A stretch of 64,000 bases of DNA, from positions 237,920 through 301,919 of the forward strand of contig CBDFKS010000005.1 of the NCBI GenBank assembly GCA_965248905.1. Reading direction: 5' to 3'. Below are positions 34,563 to 42,639 of this stretch, piece after piece. Both the position numbers and the translations under genes were made by a program. This stretch comes from CBDFKS01 sp965248905 (GTDB lineage: Bacteria > Chloroflexota > Dehalococcoidia > Lucifugimonadales > JAGWBF01). A model generated the notes under the pieces. It was not told the DNA's origin, did not search any database, and worked only from the letters and a program-made list of their open reading frames with translations. How positions within the stretch are numbered: the stretch's first letter is position 1; every line of letters starts with the position of its first letter.

Positions 34563-35527
34563 TGATAGATATCGTCGGAAAACGGCGTTGGTATTTTCTG
34601 CTCTCGGCGATAATAATACTGCCCGGGATCATCTCTTTAATAATTCCGCCAGCCCTTAAGACAGGCATCGAGTTCAGCAGCGGCTCTGTGATGAACATCA
34701 CCTTCACAGAACCGATATCAGAAAGCGACGTCAGGGACGAGCTGGTCAGGCTAGGCCATTCAAAAGCCCTGATTCAGAAATCGGGAGCCAACTCCGTCAC
34801 TATACGGACCGAAGTGCTGGAATCAGAGGTGGTAGCGGACGATGGCACGGTGACTTCAGAGCAGGCCATCATAGAGAGTCGCCTGATCGAAGCCATCGCA
34901 CCTATAGAGTTCAAGGAGTTCGCCAGCGTGTCGCCCATCATAGCCCGTGTGATGGTCCGCAACGCCATAATCGCCGTGTTATTGGCGTCCATCGGAATCT
35001 TGGCTTACGTTACCTGGGCGTTCCGAGCAATACCCCATTCATTTCGCTATGGAGTCGCGGCAATTCTCGCCCTGTTACACGATATGCTGGTGATTATTGG
35101 GGTCTTTTCCATTCTTGGAAAAGCCATGAACATGGAGGTCAACTCTATGTTTATGGTTGGGCTTCTGGTAGTGGTGGGGTACAGCGTGAACGACACCATC
35201 GTCGTGTTCGATCGCATTCGAGAGAACGTGGCACGGAATGTGGACAGACCCCTCCCTGGAGTGGTGAATACCAGCATTATGGAAAGTTTGGGCCGCTCCT
35301 TTAACACCAGTTTTACCACCCTCTTCGTTTTGCTGGCTTTGCTGCTGTTCGGTGGCTCCACCATCCGAGAGCTACTGCTCGTGCTGGCCATAGGCGTAGT
35401 GGTAGGTACTTACAGCTCCATTTGCATAGCAAGCCAGTTCCTCGTCATGTGGGAGCAGGGAGAGCTAAGACGGGCCTTCCGGAGGATCAGGTTGACGCGA
35501 CCGAGGCCCGCGTCGGCGGGCAGCTGA
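34562..35527 (+). CDS. secF: SecF protein-export subunit
   Basis: A 321-residue SecF, beginning at an ATG that overlaps the secD stop by one base. An N-terminal helix is followed by a periplasmic domain (residues ~35-125, N-I-T-F...DVRDELVRLGHSKALI). Then come five helices with the VGYSVNDTIVVFDRIREN signature. It is the partner of SecD, and its periplasmic segment is the likely relative of the six repeated SecD modules. Length is normal. Confidence 0.95.
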   Translation: MIDIVGKRRWYFLLSAIIILPGIISLIIPPALKTGIEFSSGSVMNITFTEPISESDVRDELVRLGHSKALIQKSGANSVTIRTEVLESEVVADDGTVTSEQAIIESRLIEAIAPIEFKEFASVSPIIARVMVRNAIIAVLLASIGILAYVTWAFRAIPHSFRYGVAAILALLHDMLVIIGVFSILGKAMNMEVNSMFMVGLLVVVGYSVNDTIVVFDRIRENVARNVDRPLPGVVNTSIMESLGRSFNTSFTTLFVLLALLLFGGSTIRELLLVLAIGVVVGTYSSICIASQFLVMWEQGELRRAFRRIRLTRPRPASAGS

Positions 35528-35630
35528 ACGTAGTCTCAGGATTGGGACATGAATTCACAATTCGACATAAGCTGAATATCCCAGACGAAGAGCATCCATG
35601 TAACAGAAGCCTGTCGAAAGGGGACGCGCA

Positions 35631-36497
35631 ATGAAGGTGGGAGCGCACGTGTCCACCGCCGGCGGTATGGACAAGGCCATCGACCGGGCTTTGGCGATAG
35701 GCTGTGAAGCCATTCAGATTTTTGGCTCCTCTCCCCAAAGTTGGGCATACAAGCCCGTCCCCGAAGAGCAGACCCGCGCTTTTCGTGAAAAGGCGGAAGA
35801 GGCCGCCATCTCGCCCGTGTTTTTCCACGCCATCTACCTGATAAACCTGGGGTCGGCGGACCCGGCCATCGCAGAAAAGGGGGTACAATCCCTGATCCAC
35901 TATATGCAGTTGGCTGAAGAGATCGGGGCGGCCGGAGTCATCTTCCATCCAGGTAGCCATAAAGGAATGGGTTACGACGCGATATTTGCCCAGACCGTGT
36001 CCAGCATAGAGAGAGTACTAGAGAATTCCCCTGAGGGTCCCGCGCTTACCTTGGAAAACACCGCGGGCATGGGACAGACCATAGGAGCCAAGTTCGAAGA
36101 GCTGGGACGTATCATATCTGCCGTGGACTCGGCTTATAGTGATAGGCCCAAGGTGTGCCTGGACACCCAGCACTCCTATGCTGCTGGCTACGATATAGCC
36201 TCGAAGGACGGATTGGAGGCCGTGCTGGCAGAGTTCGACGAGACTATAGGACTGGACAACCTGGCAGCCGTACACGCCAACGACTCCAAGCGAGAGCTCG
36301 GTAACGGTGTGGACCGCCACGAAAACATCGGTGAAGGCTATATCGGGCTCCAAGGCTTCGAAAACATCATGGGCAACTCGGCGTTTCAAGACGTTCCCTT
36401 CTTTCTCGAAGTGCCCGGTTTTGAAAACAAAGGCCCCGACATCGCCAACATCGAAATACTCAAGAATATACGCTCCCGAGTGGCATCCCAATCCTGA
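35631..36497 (+). CDS. nfo: Deoxyribonuclease IV (AP endonuclease)
   Basis: A 288-residue endonuclease IV with its Zn-site motifs: GAHVSTAGG at the start, FHPGSH, LTLENTAG, CLDTQHSYAAGYD and HANDSK...DRHENIGEG. It incises the 5' side of abasic sites in base-excision repair. The start is preceded by GGGGACGCGCA and lies 104 bases after secF. Its stop overlaps the next start (TGATG). Confidence 0.95.
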   Translation: MKVGAHVSTAGGMDKAIDRALAIGCEAIQIFGSSPQSWAYKPVPEEQTRAFREKAEEAAISPVFFHAIYLINLGSADPAIAEKGVQSLIHYMQLAEEIGAAGVIFHPGSHKGMGYDAIFAQTVSSIERVLENSPEGPALTLENTAGMGQTIGAKFEELGRIISAVDSAYSDRPKVCLDTQHSYAAGYDIASKDGLEAVLAEFDETIGLDNLAAVHANDSKRELGNGVDRHENIGEGYIGLQGFENIMGNSAFQDVPFFLEVPGFENKGPDIANIEILKNIRSRVASQS

Positions 36498-36865
36498 TGC
36501 GGATGACCGAGCAAGAGTTCGACAGGTTGGTGCAGGAGGCATTGGAAGAGCTACCGCCTTACATTAACGATGCCATGGAAAACGTGGCGGTGCTGGTGAA
36601 GGAATGGCCCGCTACCGAGGACCTGGAAGACTCGGGGCTAGTAGGCCACCAGATATTCGGACTGTATTCGGGTGTTCCTCTGTCCGAGAGAGGGATTGGT
36701 TTGCCTCTCATGCCCGATATTATCATTTTGTTCAAGGGGCCCTTGGAGCAGGCCTTTGCTTCCCGGGATCAGGTGGTCCATGAAATCAGAGTTACTGTTA
36801 TGCACGAAGTGGGCCATCATCTAGGGATGACCGAGGATGACCTCGAACGGCTTGGCTACGGCTGA
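36497..36865 (+). CDS. Minimal zincin-like metallopeptidase
   Basis: A 122-residue protein with HEVGHHLG near residue 106 (HExxH plus a following H) and the preceding IILFKGPLE motif of the small metallopeptidase family (PF06262-type). There is no signal peptide. It is translationally coupled to nfo through the TGATG overlap. Proteins of this kind are predicted proteases of unknown substrate. There is 148 bp of non-coding DNA to the next gene. Confidence 0.85.
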   Translation: MRMTEQEFDRLVQEALEELPPYINDAMENVAVLVKEWPATEDLEDSGLVGHQIFGLYSGVPLSERGIGLPLMPDIIILFKGPLEQAFASRDQVVHEIRVTVMHEVGHHLGMTEDDLERLGYG

Positions 36866-37013
36866 GGGCAAGTTCGGAGGTTAGACACGAGCTCTACTCC
36901 GGTTGACACAACTCAGGCCCGATGGCAGAATGGCAAAACGAAAGATCAAACAAGGGCTGTTCTTAAAGACGATTATCAGCATTTTCCATATTGGATAAAG
37001 AGAGAGGATTCAG

Positions 37014-37226
37014 ATGGCTGACGTTAAGGTTACGGTAAGACTCAACGGTCCATACTGGGTTGAAGGGCCGTTGGAGTTGGTGGACCAGGATGGCAACAAT
37101 TTCCAGTTCAAGGAAGGCGAGAGGATTGCCCTGTGCCGCTGTGGACGATCAGAAACAAAGCCCTTCTGCGATGCCTCCCATCGCCTTAAAACCCCTACAT
37201 TCGACGCACCTACTAAGGCTGTCTAA
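37014..37226 (+). CDS. CDGSH iron-sulfur domain protein
   Basis: A 70-residue protein with the [2Fe-2S] motif CRCGRSETKPFCDASH (three Cys and one His). It ends with a short tail. CDGSH proteins bind a redox-active cluster of unusual 3Cys-1His coordination; here it is a single-domain cytosolic form of unknown partner. AGAGAGG precedes the ATG. It is convergent with the leucine dehydrogenase-like gene, 23 bases away. Confidence 0.92.
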   Translation: MADVKVTVRLNGPYWVEGPLELVDQDGNNFQFKEGERIALCRCGRSETKPFCDASHRLKTPTFDAPTKAV

Positions 37227-37249
37227 ACTACTCCACGGGGATAACCCCT

Positions 37250-38320
37250 TCAGCAAGGGTTATAGATCTTCTTCAGACTTCTTACGGAGCGTATTCTATC
37301 TTCCGCCAGTTGGTCTGCAGCCTGTGCGGTTGGCACTTCATCCCTGGATGAGATGTGCAGCACCCGCTCCATAGTCTCGTAGATCCTTTCAGTCATCTCC
37401 GTTGCGCGGGCCAAACTGTAGCTGCCGTTCATCTCGCAGGAAACGTTTATGATACCACCGGCGTTAATGATGTAGTCAGGGGCATAGAGTATTCCCCTTC
37501 GATGCAGTTCCGTCCCAGCCTCATCATCCAGGAGCTGGTTGTTGGCGCCCCCCGCCACAATACGACATTTAAGTCGGGGTATGGTTCGGCCGTTGAGCAC
37601 TCCGCCCAGTGCACAGGGCGAGAATATGTCGCACGATACGTCGTAGATATCATCGGAACCCACCACCATTGCGCCCATCTCCTCAGCCTTGGACGTGGCC
37701 TCCTCATTGATATCCGTTGCCACCAGGCTTGCTCCATCTTTTAACAAGTGCTTAGCCGTATAGCGAGCCACCTTGCCGAATCCCTGCATGGCGACAGTCC
37801 TTCCAGATAGGGAGTCCGATCCCCAAGCGGCCTTTGAGCAGGCCCTCATCCCCATATAGACACCCAGGCCGGTCAATACCGAGGTGTCGCCGCCGCCTCC
37901 CACTGTTGTCGGCAGACCAGTGACGTATTTCGTCTCCATGGCTATGTATTCCAGGTCTCGGGTGGTTGAGCCCACATCGGTGGTCGTGAGATAGCGTCCC
38001 CCAAGGCTGTGAACGTGCCTGGCGTAGGCTCGCAGCAGCGCTTCCGATTTATCGACTTTCGGGTCAGCTATGATGACGGCCTTGCCTCCACCTAGGGGCA
38101 GCTCTGCGGCCGCCGACTTGTAACTCATGGCTTGGGAGAGGCGTAATGCGTCCAGTATGGCCTCGTCTTCATTCTTGTAGGGCCATATTCGAAGTCCGCC
38201 TACAGCAGGGCCCAAAGTAGTGTCGTGGATAGCGATGAAGGCGCGCAGGCCCACCGAAGGCTCGGAGCAAACCACAAGCTGTTCGTGGCCGTGCTCCGCC
38301 ATATACTTCAGTATGTCCAT
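37250..38320 (-). CDS. Leucine/valine-type Glu/Leu/Phe/Val dehydrogenase
   Basis: A ~356-residue NAD-dependent amino-acid dehydrogenase. Evidence includes the substrate-binding PAVGGLRIWPY, the catalytic lysine in LPLGGGKAVIIADP, GLGVYMGM, the dinucleotide-binding VAMQGFGKVARY and AGGANNQL. The N-terminal CSEPSVGLRAFIAIHDTTLGPA is typical of leucine dehydrogenases, which reversibly deaminate branched-chain amino acids. I start at ATG 38320 behind AGGAGC, removing 23 residues upstream. A -10 TATAAT at 38430-38425 and a strong hairpin at 38347-38386 lie in its leader. Confidence 0.9.
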   Translation of the reverse strand: MDILKYMAEHGHEQLVVCSEPSVGLRAFIAIHDTTLGPAVGGLRIWPYKNEDEAILDALRLSQAMSYKSAAAELPLGGGKAVIIADPKVDKSEALLRAYARHVHSLGGRYLTTTDVGSTTRDLEYIAMETKYVTGLPTTVGGGGDTSVLTGLGVYMGMRACSKAAWGSDSLSGRTVAMQGFGKVARYTAKHLLKDGASLVATDINEEATSKAEEMGAMVVGSDDIYDVSCDIFSPCALGGVLNGRTIPRLKCRIVAGGANNQLLDDEAGTELHRRGILYAPDYIINAGGIINVSCEMNGSYSLARATEMTERIYETMERVLHISSRDEVPTAQAADQLAEDRIRSVRSLKKIYNPC

Positions 38321-38346
38321 CGTGTTGCTCCTGATTTCACAAAGTA

Positions 38347-38386
38347 AATCCCCGCCCCTTGGCTTTGTCGCTCCAGGGCGGGGATT
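38347..38386 (-). promoter_or_regulatory. Leader hairpin of the leucine dehydrogenase mRNA
   Basis: AATCCCCGCCC (38347-38357) and GGGCGGGGATT (38376-38386) form a perfect 11-bp stem around an 18-base loop. It lies between the -10 TATAAT (38430-38425) and the start codon. On the minus strand it is followed by TACTTTG rather than a long T run, so attenuation is possible but not clear. Confidence 0.45.
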
Positions 38387-38508
38387 CATGTATTAGCCGT
38401 GTTAATCGACTACCCATTAATTCTATTATACAGGAGGGTTGGCGTTACGAAAAGCGTAATAATGAATAATTGGTCCAAGGCTGCGGGATAGAACCGGATA
38501 AGCGGTCT

Positions 38509-38736
38509 TCACAAAAATCTCGAGAAATCTTCTGCAGTCAAACCAGCCTGACGAATTATGGAAAACATGAGAGAGCGGCGAAGATCTTTGTTATGCGAAG
38601 GTACGGTGACTTTGTTCCCAGTTTGGGAATGCCTCAGGATTACATGGCTTCCGGTCTGACGTTCTACTACAAGTCCTGCTCGTTGAAGGGCCCGTATCAT
38701 CTGTCGACCGTTAAGGGCTGGTAATCTCCCTACCAC
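38509..38736 (-). CDS. hicA: HicA-family mRNA interferase toxin
   Basis: A 75-residue HicA with the double-stranded-RNA-binding-like fold: N-GRQMIRALQRAGLVVERQTGSHVILRH, where the catalytic His is in GSHV, then VTVPSHNKDLRRS. It begins just after the HicB gene stop (one base between). HicA toxins cleave mRNA and are blocked by HicB. Confidence 0.9.
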   Translation of the reverse strand: MVGRLPALNGRQMIRALQRAGLVVERQTGSHVILRHSQTGNKVTVPSHNKDLRRSLMFSIIRQAGLTAEDFSRFL

Positions 38737-38737
38737 A

Positions 38738-38989
38738 CTAATGTGGCCCTTTTATCAACGTAAGAAACTTATCCGGAACAGGATCTCCATGTTCTGAGGC
38801 GACGCACAGCCAGCCCTGCATAGCATCATGAATCATGTCCCAGGCTTCTTCAAATGTATCACCTTCAGAGATGCAGCCAGGGAGCTCCGGTACACTCACT
38901 ACAAACCCGCCTTCTTCCGCCACCTCGAATTCGTACTCGATGTCGTCCTTTATGATCTTGAGCTTATCACTAGGTTTAAGAACGGTCAT
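38738..38989 (-). CDS. hicB: HicB-family antitoxin
   Basis: An 83-residue protein with the partial RNase H-like HicB fold: YEFEVAEEGGFVVSVPELPGCISEGDTFEEAWDMIHDAMQG. It lacks an obvious C-terminal DNA-binding extension, so autoregulation may be weak. It is the upstream partner of HicA, the reverse of the order in many hicAB loci but common. Confidence 0.88.
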   Translation of the reverse strand: MTVLKPSDKLKIIKDDIEYEFEVAEEGGFVVSVPELPGCISEGDTFEEAWDMIHDAMQGWLCVASEHGDPVPDKFLTLIKGPH

Positions 38990-39064
38990 GTTTCCCTCTC
39001 TGGCTTCGTTTTGCCTGAAAATCTATATTAAGTTCCCTAGGGCGCCAGCACTAAGCGGTAATCC

Positions 39065-39559
39065 TCAGTCCTTCCAGCCGAAGACGCTTCTGCCAGGGTA
39101 TTTTTTCCGCCACTCAGTACGGATCTCCTGGCACTCATCCTGGAGTATTCCAGTTACCAGCTCGAGATTCCCTTGCCATCGGGCCATGTCCAGCATCTTC
39201 TCCACTCTATATTCGCCAAACATCCCGCTCCCGGAGGCCGCCGTTATACGGCCCCCCAATACTAGCGTACTGATCCTGGATACCATGATGGCGCCGGTAC
39301 ACATGGGGCAAGGCTCCATAGTGGTGTAAAGCGTGCAACCGAGAAGGTCTAGCTGACCAAGGGTTTTGGTAGCTTCCCTTAGCACCACGGTTTCCGAATG
39401 GGAGGTAACATCCAAGGTAGATGTCGCCCCGTTGTAGCCTCGTGCTATAATCTCGCTGTCTTTAACCAGGACACCCCCCACAGGTACGTTTCCTTCAGCG
39501 TCACCCTTCTTGGCCTCCTCGATTGCCATCCGCATGAAAAATTCATGGCTCTTAGTCAT
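39065..39559 (-). CDS. Nucleoside/nucleobase deaminase of the CDA superfamily
   Basis: A 164-residue zinc deaminase. The zinc and proton-shuttle residues are H-S-E in SHSETVVLRE (TadA has H-A-E) and PCPMC. Further features are GNVPVGGVLVKD and the C-terminal EIRTEWRKKYPGRSVFGWKD. Its H-S-E motif and the tail argue for guanine, cytosine or related nucleobase deamination rather than tRNA A34 editing. The herA-like fragment described below ends just ahead of its ribosome binding site (GAGGAGG). Confidence 0.85.
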   Translation of the reverse strand: MTKSHEFFMRMAIEEAKKGDAEGNVPVGGVLVKDSEIIARGYNGATSTLDVTSHSETVVLREATKTLGQLDLLGCTLYTTMEPCPMCTGAIMVSRISTLVLGGRITAASGSGMFGEYRVEKMLDMARWQGNLELVTGILQDECQEIRTEWRKKYPGRSVFGWKD

Positions 39560-39565
39560 TGTGCC

Positions 39566-39622
39566 TCCTCAGAACGCGACGTACATCAAAACAGGTCCTT
39601 GATCTCCTCCTCCAGGGGCCTC
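39566..39622. repeat. Duplicated herA 3' end, left copy of a flanking direct repeat
   Basis: 57 bases match 40236-40292 with about six differences. On the minus strand this copy encodes a SSARPLEEEIKDLF-stop ending, like the HerA C-terminus G-S-S-R-P-L-E-E-E-I-K-D-L-F. It is therefore an orphan of herA's final codons and the sequence after them. The repeats flank the DUF4258/DUF2283 pair. Confidence 0.7.
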
Positions 39623-39680
39623 GCGGACGAGCATCGTGTCACGTCATGCTCAGAGCTCTTCAATCCAGCTTAGAGGAATC

Positions 39681-39950
39681 TCAGGCGTGTACCGGTGTCG
39701 AAAACTCTATTGTAAACTCTTGCGCTATGGGAGGGTCTTGTTGCGAGCTTCCGGGAGGCGCATAGGACACGGCCAGATGCTCTAATGAAGTTTTAGCGCG
39801 TTGACTCATGCCCAGTACCTCTATCCCCACTGGATGGCCTTCACCATCGTAAGTTAGATAGATGCCTGAGGCCACTTCTCGACTGGCGCCGCCACCGCTT
39901 CCCCAGGTAACGTAAAGCACATCTGCGTCGTGGTCAATGCTGACTTTCAT
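39681..39950 (-). CDS. DUF2283 domain protein
   Basis: An 89-residue protein starting MKVSIDHDADVLYVTWGSGG, the DUF2283 pattern with its D-x-D-ADVLYV strand. A middle strand reads IYLTYDGEGHPVGIEVLG. The start overlaps the stop of the DUF4258 gene (ATGA). DUF2283 genes are frequently paired with DUF4258 genes and the pair is considered a toxin-antitoxin-like module; no activity is demonstrated here. Confidence 0.8.
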   Translation of the reverse strand: MKVSIDHDADVLYVTWGSGGGASREVASGIYLTYDGEGHPVGIEVLGMSQRAKTSLEHLAVSYAPPGSSQQDPPIAQEFTIEFSTPVHA

Positions 39951-40201
39951 ATAAGCGGCTCCTTGGAAATAAATACTGTAATTACTAAATGATAGCCTTC
40001 AGTATCCCGCCACACCACTTGAAGTGGCAAGCCTCGGACTTTTTTCTCCGCTAGGTTGGCATCCGGAGCTTTGTTCCTTTCTACCCATTCAGGATTATGT
40101 CTGATGTCGTCGATGTCTTCTCGGGCCAAGACCAAGCCATAGTCTCTCTCGATTGCAGGAAACTTGTCGTTCAGCAGAGGGCGTGTCAATCTTACCTGCA
40201 T
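39947..40201 (-). CDS. DUF4258-like protein (probable toxin partner)
   Basis: An 84-residue protein with the sequence ending LPLQVVWRDTEGYHLVITVFISKE, which resembles the DUF4258 barrel. It also contains a central GLVLAREDIDDIRHNPEWVE. It is followed by the overlapping DUF2283 gene. Small, charged and in a pair, consistent with a toxin role by analogy only. Confidence 0.65.
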   Translation of the reverse strand: MQVRLTRPLLNDKFPAIERDYGLVLAREDIDDIRHNPEWVERNKAPDANLAEKKVRGLPLQVVWRDTEGYHLVITVFISKEPLI

Positions 40202-40235
40202 ATAGGGTTCTTCACGCTATTCTTTTCCGCTCTAA

Positions 40236-40292
40236 TCCTCAGATAGCGGGGTACATCAAAACAGGTCTTTGATCTCCTCCTCCAGGGGCCTT
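40236..40292. repeat. Right copy of the direct repeat (genuine herA 3' end)
   Basis: Contains the last ~12 codons of herA and its stop, followed by TCCTCAGA... It aligns with 39566-39622 over 57 bases at an offset of 670. It is the intact parental copy. Confidence 0.7.
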
Positions 40293-41953
40293 GATGAACC
40301 TGCTCCGTCCGTATTTCGCCGAACTATACGCTTGCTGAGCTCGGCGTAGGACTGGGGTGAGCCGTATTCCCTGGTGTGGACCACCACCGGCATCGGCACG
40401 GCGTGACCGAAGATAAGGGCCTGCTGGGTGGACTCCAGCCTGGCCAGTACTGACCTTAGCTCACGACTGCCCGGCGCTCCTCCCAGGACTGCGTCGATGT
40501 CCCTGTCGTTGTCCAGCAGGCAGGTCAGCTTCGTGCCCACCTGGCTCATTACCTCGGTGTCTATGGCGCCCGGCCGCTGGTCTATCACCATGAGGGTGAC
40601 GTTATACTTGCGCATCTCTCTGGCGATGGTGCCGAAGATAGTTTGAGAAGCCACCGACGGGCTAAGGAACTTGTGGGCCTCCTCGATGGTTATAACCAAA
40701 GGTCGAGGTTCCCGTCCCGCGCCACCTTCCACCTCCTCTTTGCGCCTCACGTACTGGTCGTGAATGCGCCGAGTGAGAAGGTTGGCGACCAGAATGTAGG
40801 CATTGAGGTCGTTGCCGTAGCGACCGAACTCCAGCACCACGTGCATGCCCCGGTCGAGATGCTCCAGGATGCGCTTGACCGAGTCCTCTTGTGAGCCAGT
40901 CCTGAGCCCAGTCGAAGGAGTTGATACCAGGAAGCCGTAGCGTTTCAGGCGGGATAGCCGGTTGTACAATGACGCCAGTGCCTGGGGTTGCACCCCTATC
41001 TTTGAGGCCAGATCGAAGACGGCATCTCGCCCTTCTAGGTCCAGGAACTCCTGTAGCCAACGTTTGCCACCAAACTCCCGGTACACGTTATAGGCAGACT
41101 GGGCGGCTACATCCGACAGACCCAGGTTCTCTCTAAGCACCTCCACGTCCTCGGGCTCTATCTCGTCGTAGCCTATGCTCACCACCTCGTCGGGGGACAG
41201 CCCTCTGCGCCTGGAGCTCTCTTCATCCAGAGAGAATACCGCCACTTTGGAGCCGAAGAGCTGCTTGAGACCCTTTACAGACCGAGCGTGGTCCGTGTCC
41301 TGCCCTTGCCAGCCATATTCGCTGTGCATGTCGAAGACCAAGGTCGAGGCAAGGTCGCTCTGGAGAATGCCGACAAGAAGCAGTCTAGTCAGGAATGTCT
41401 TGCCGGTGCCGCTTTTGCCGAATACGCCTATGGAGCGTTCCACCAGGCTTTTCAGGTCCAGACATACCTTGGTCTCCATGTCGAGGGGATTGCCTATGTA
41501 GAAGTGGTTCTCATCCTCCCTGCCAAACACCAGCTCCACGTCCTGTTCCGAAGCTACGAAGGCCCTGGAGAAGTGGGATGGCACCGTTTTGGCCGGCATG
41601 GGCCCCGTCGAGTCTCCCAGTACGGCGGGCATGGTGAGGGTGGGGAGTACCGAGATGGTGCCGTAGGCGGTCGTGCCGGCGACTACCTGGGCTATGAACG
41701 GGTCCTCAACGTTGGGAGGAGTGCTCTTCAGTCCTGGGTCTGCTGTTTTCAGGGCAATGTCCGTGACTACGCCGAAGAATCGCATCTTCTGTCCTTGTAC
41801 CGTCACGAAGGTGCCCACCTTGACCTCCTCCACAGAGGTCGTAGAGTCTAAGCGAATTTCGACCCCACCGGTCAACGAGCCGTCCACCACCATGCCAAGG
41901 AGCTTGCCGTGCGATGGGGTGGGTGTGCTCTGGCTTTCGAGTCCGTCCATCAC
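40256..41953 (-). CDS. herA: HerA-type DNA translocase (bipolar helicase)
   Basis: A 565-residue FtsK/HerA-superfamily ATPase. An N-terminal HAS-barrel-like domain is followed by Walker A VFGKSGTGKTFLTRLLL (residues ~195-212), Walker B-like VITIEEAHKFLSP and sensor GQ-like motifs. It forms a hexameric pump that works with NurA nuclease in end resection in Archaea. Here it is adjacent to NurA with a third gene between. Its last codons are duplicated at 39566-39622. Confidence 0.9.
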   Translation of the reverse strand: MMDGLESQSTPTPSHGKLLGMVVDGSLTGGVEIRLDSTTSVEEVKVGTFVTVQGQKMRFFGVVTDIALKTADPGLKSTPPNVEDPFIAQVVAGTTAYGTISVLPTLTMPAVLGDSTGPMPAKTVPSHFSRAFVASEQDVELVFGREDENHFYIGNPLDMETKVCLDLKSLVERSIGVFGKSGTGKTFLTRLLLVGILQSDLASTLVFDMHSEYGWQGQDTDHARSVKGLKQLFGSKVAVFSLDEESSRRRGLSPDEVVSIGYDEIEPEDVEVLRENLGLSDVAAQSAYNVYREFGGKRWLQEFLDLEGRDAVFDLASKIGVQPQALASLYNRLSRLKRYGFLVSTPSTGLRTGSQEDSVKRILEHLDRGMHVVLEFGRYGNDLNAYILVANLLTRRIHDQYVRRKEEVEGGAGREPRPLVITIEEAHKFLSPSVASQTIFGTIAREMRKYNVTLMVIDQRPGAIDTEVMSQVGTKLTCLLDNDRDIDAVLGGAPGSRELRSVLARLESTQQALIFGHAVPMPVVVHTREYGSPQSYAELSKRIVRRNTDGAGSSRPLEEEIKDLF

Positions 41954-42639
41954 GACGAAAGCCTCCTGAGAATGGCGTTCAGGCGTGGCATGTCTCCAAC
42001 CAGATGAGTGGCCAGGGTCTTGCCGGCTTGTACCAGGAAGTCCCGAGGCTGGTCCAGGCCCGAGCTTGCTTGGCGTAGGCAGGCGGCGATCACCTCATCG
42101 GTAATGCCCCGACCCGCCGGAGAGGAGTTTACCAGCAGGCTCAGGAAGTCCAGTGAACCGGTGAACCGCTGGACCTCCTCTGGCGAACACTGATAAACGA
42201 AGGCGTGAATCTGTGGGGGCATGGCCGGCAGGTACTGATTGACTGCGGCTCTATCGCCGTGTCCCACTATCAGGGCCTCGAATCGAGTGCACAGGAGACG
42301 GGCCAGCTGGGGATTGCTGCGATATATATCCTCTTCTTTCTCCTCATGTTCGCCTCGTGCGATAACGGGCCTACCAGGGTCGAGGGACTGGGTCATAACA
42401 CCGTAAACCACGGCATAGATATAGGAGTTATTGCTCTCACCCCGACCTTCGGTCTCCCCTCTCCCACTGGAAGAGGGGTCGGGGGTGAGGACGGACTCTG
42501 TGCGCACAAATGCCCCAAGGGATGGGGAACGGTACAGTTGGTAGCACTGGGCAGTAAAGCGGTGGGAGGCGGACTCTACCACCTCGCCCACTCGTTGGTG
42601 AACTCCTACCACTTGTCGCCCGGCCTGGTTCATAGCCAC
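41950..42639 (-). CDS. Uncharacterised protein between herA and nurA, interrupted in frame by a repeat
   Basis: A 229-residue protein overlapping herA (ATGA-type, 4 bases) and nurA (10 bases), so translation is coupled on both sides. It contains GRQVVGVHQRVGEVVESASH...QCYQLYRSPSLGAFVRT, then about 18 residues encoded by a copy of the interspersed hairpin repeat (42436-42489, T-P-D-P-S-S-S-G-R-G), then NSYIYAVVYGV and a C-terminal half with EEDIYRSNPQLARLLCTRFEALIVG. Without the repeat the two flanking strands would join as a single beta strand pair. No family name is known to me. Its tight setting suggests a role in HerA-NurA function. Confidence 0.8.
   Translation of the reverse strand: MAMNQAGRQVVGVHQRVGEVVESASHRFTAQCYQLYRSPSLGAFVRTESVLTPDPSSSGRGETEGRGESNNSYIYAVVYGVMTQSLDPGRPVIARGEHEEKEEDIYRSNPQLARLLCTRFEALIVGHGDRAAVNQYLPAMPPQIHAFVYQCSPEEVQRFTGSLDFLSLLVNSSPAGRGITDEVIAACLRQASSGLDQPRDFLVQAGKTLATHLVGDMPRLNAILRRLSS
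42436..42489. repeat. C/G-rich hairpin repeat inserted in frame in a coding sequence
   Basis: Outer arms CTCACCCC (42436-42443) and GGGGTGAG (42482-42489) enclose the inner stem CCCCTCT/AGAGGGG (42456-42462, 42472-42478). The 54-base unit is a multiple of three and contains no stop in the gene's frame. It is a member of the same family as 9391, 26975 and 54853. Confidence 0.7.
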
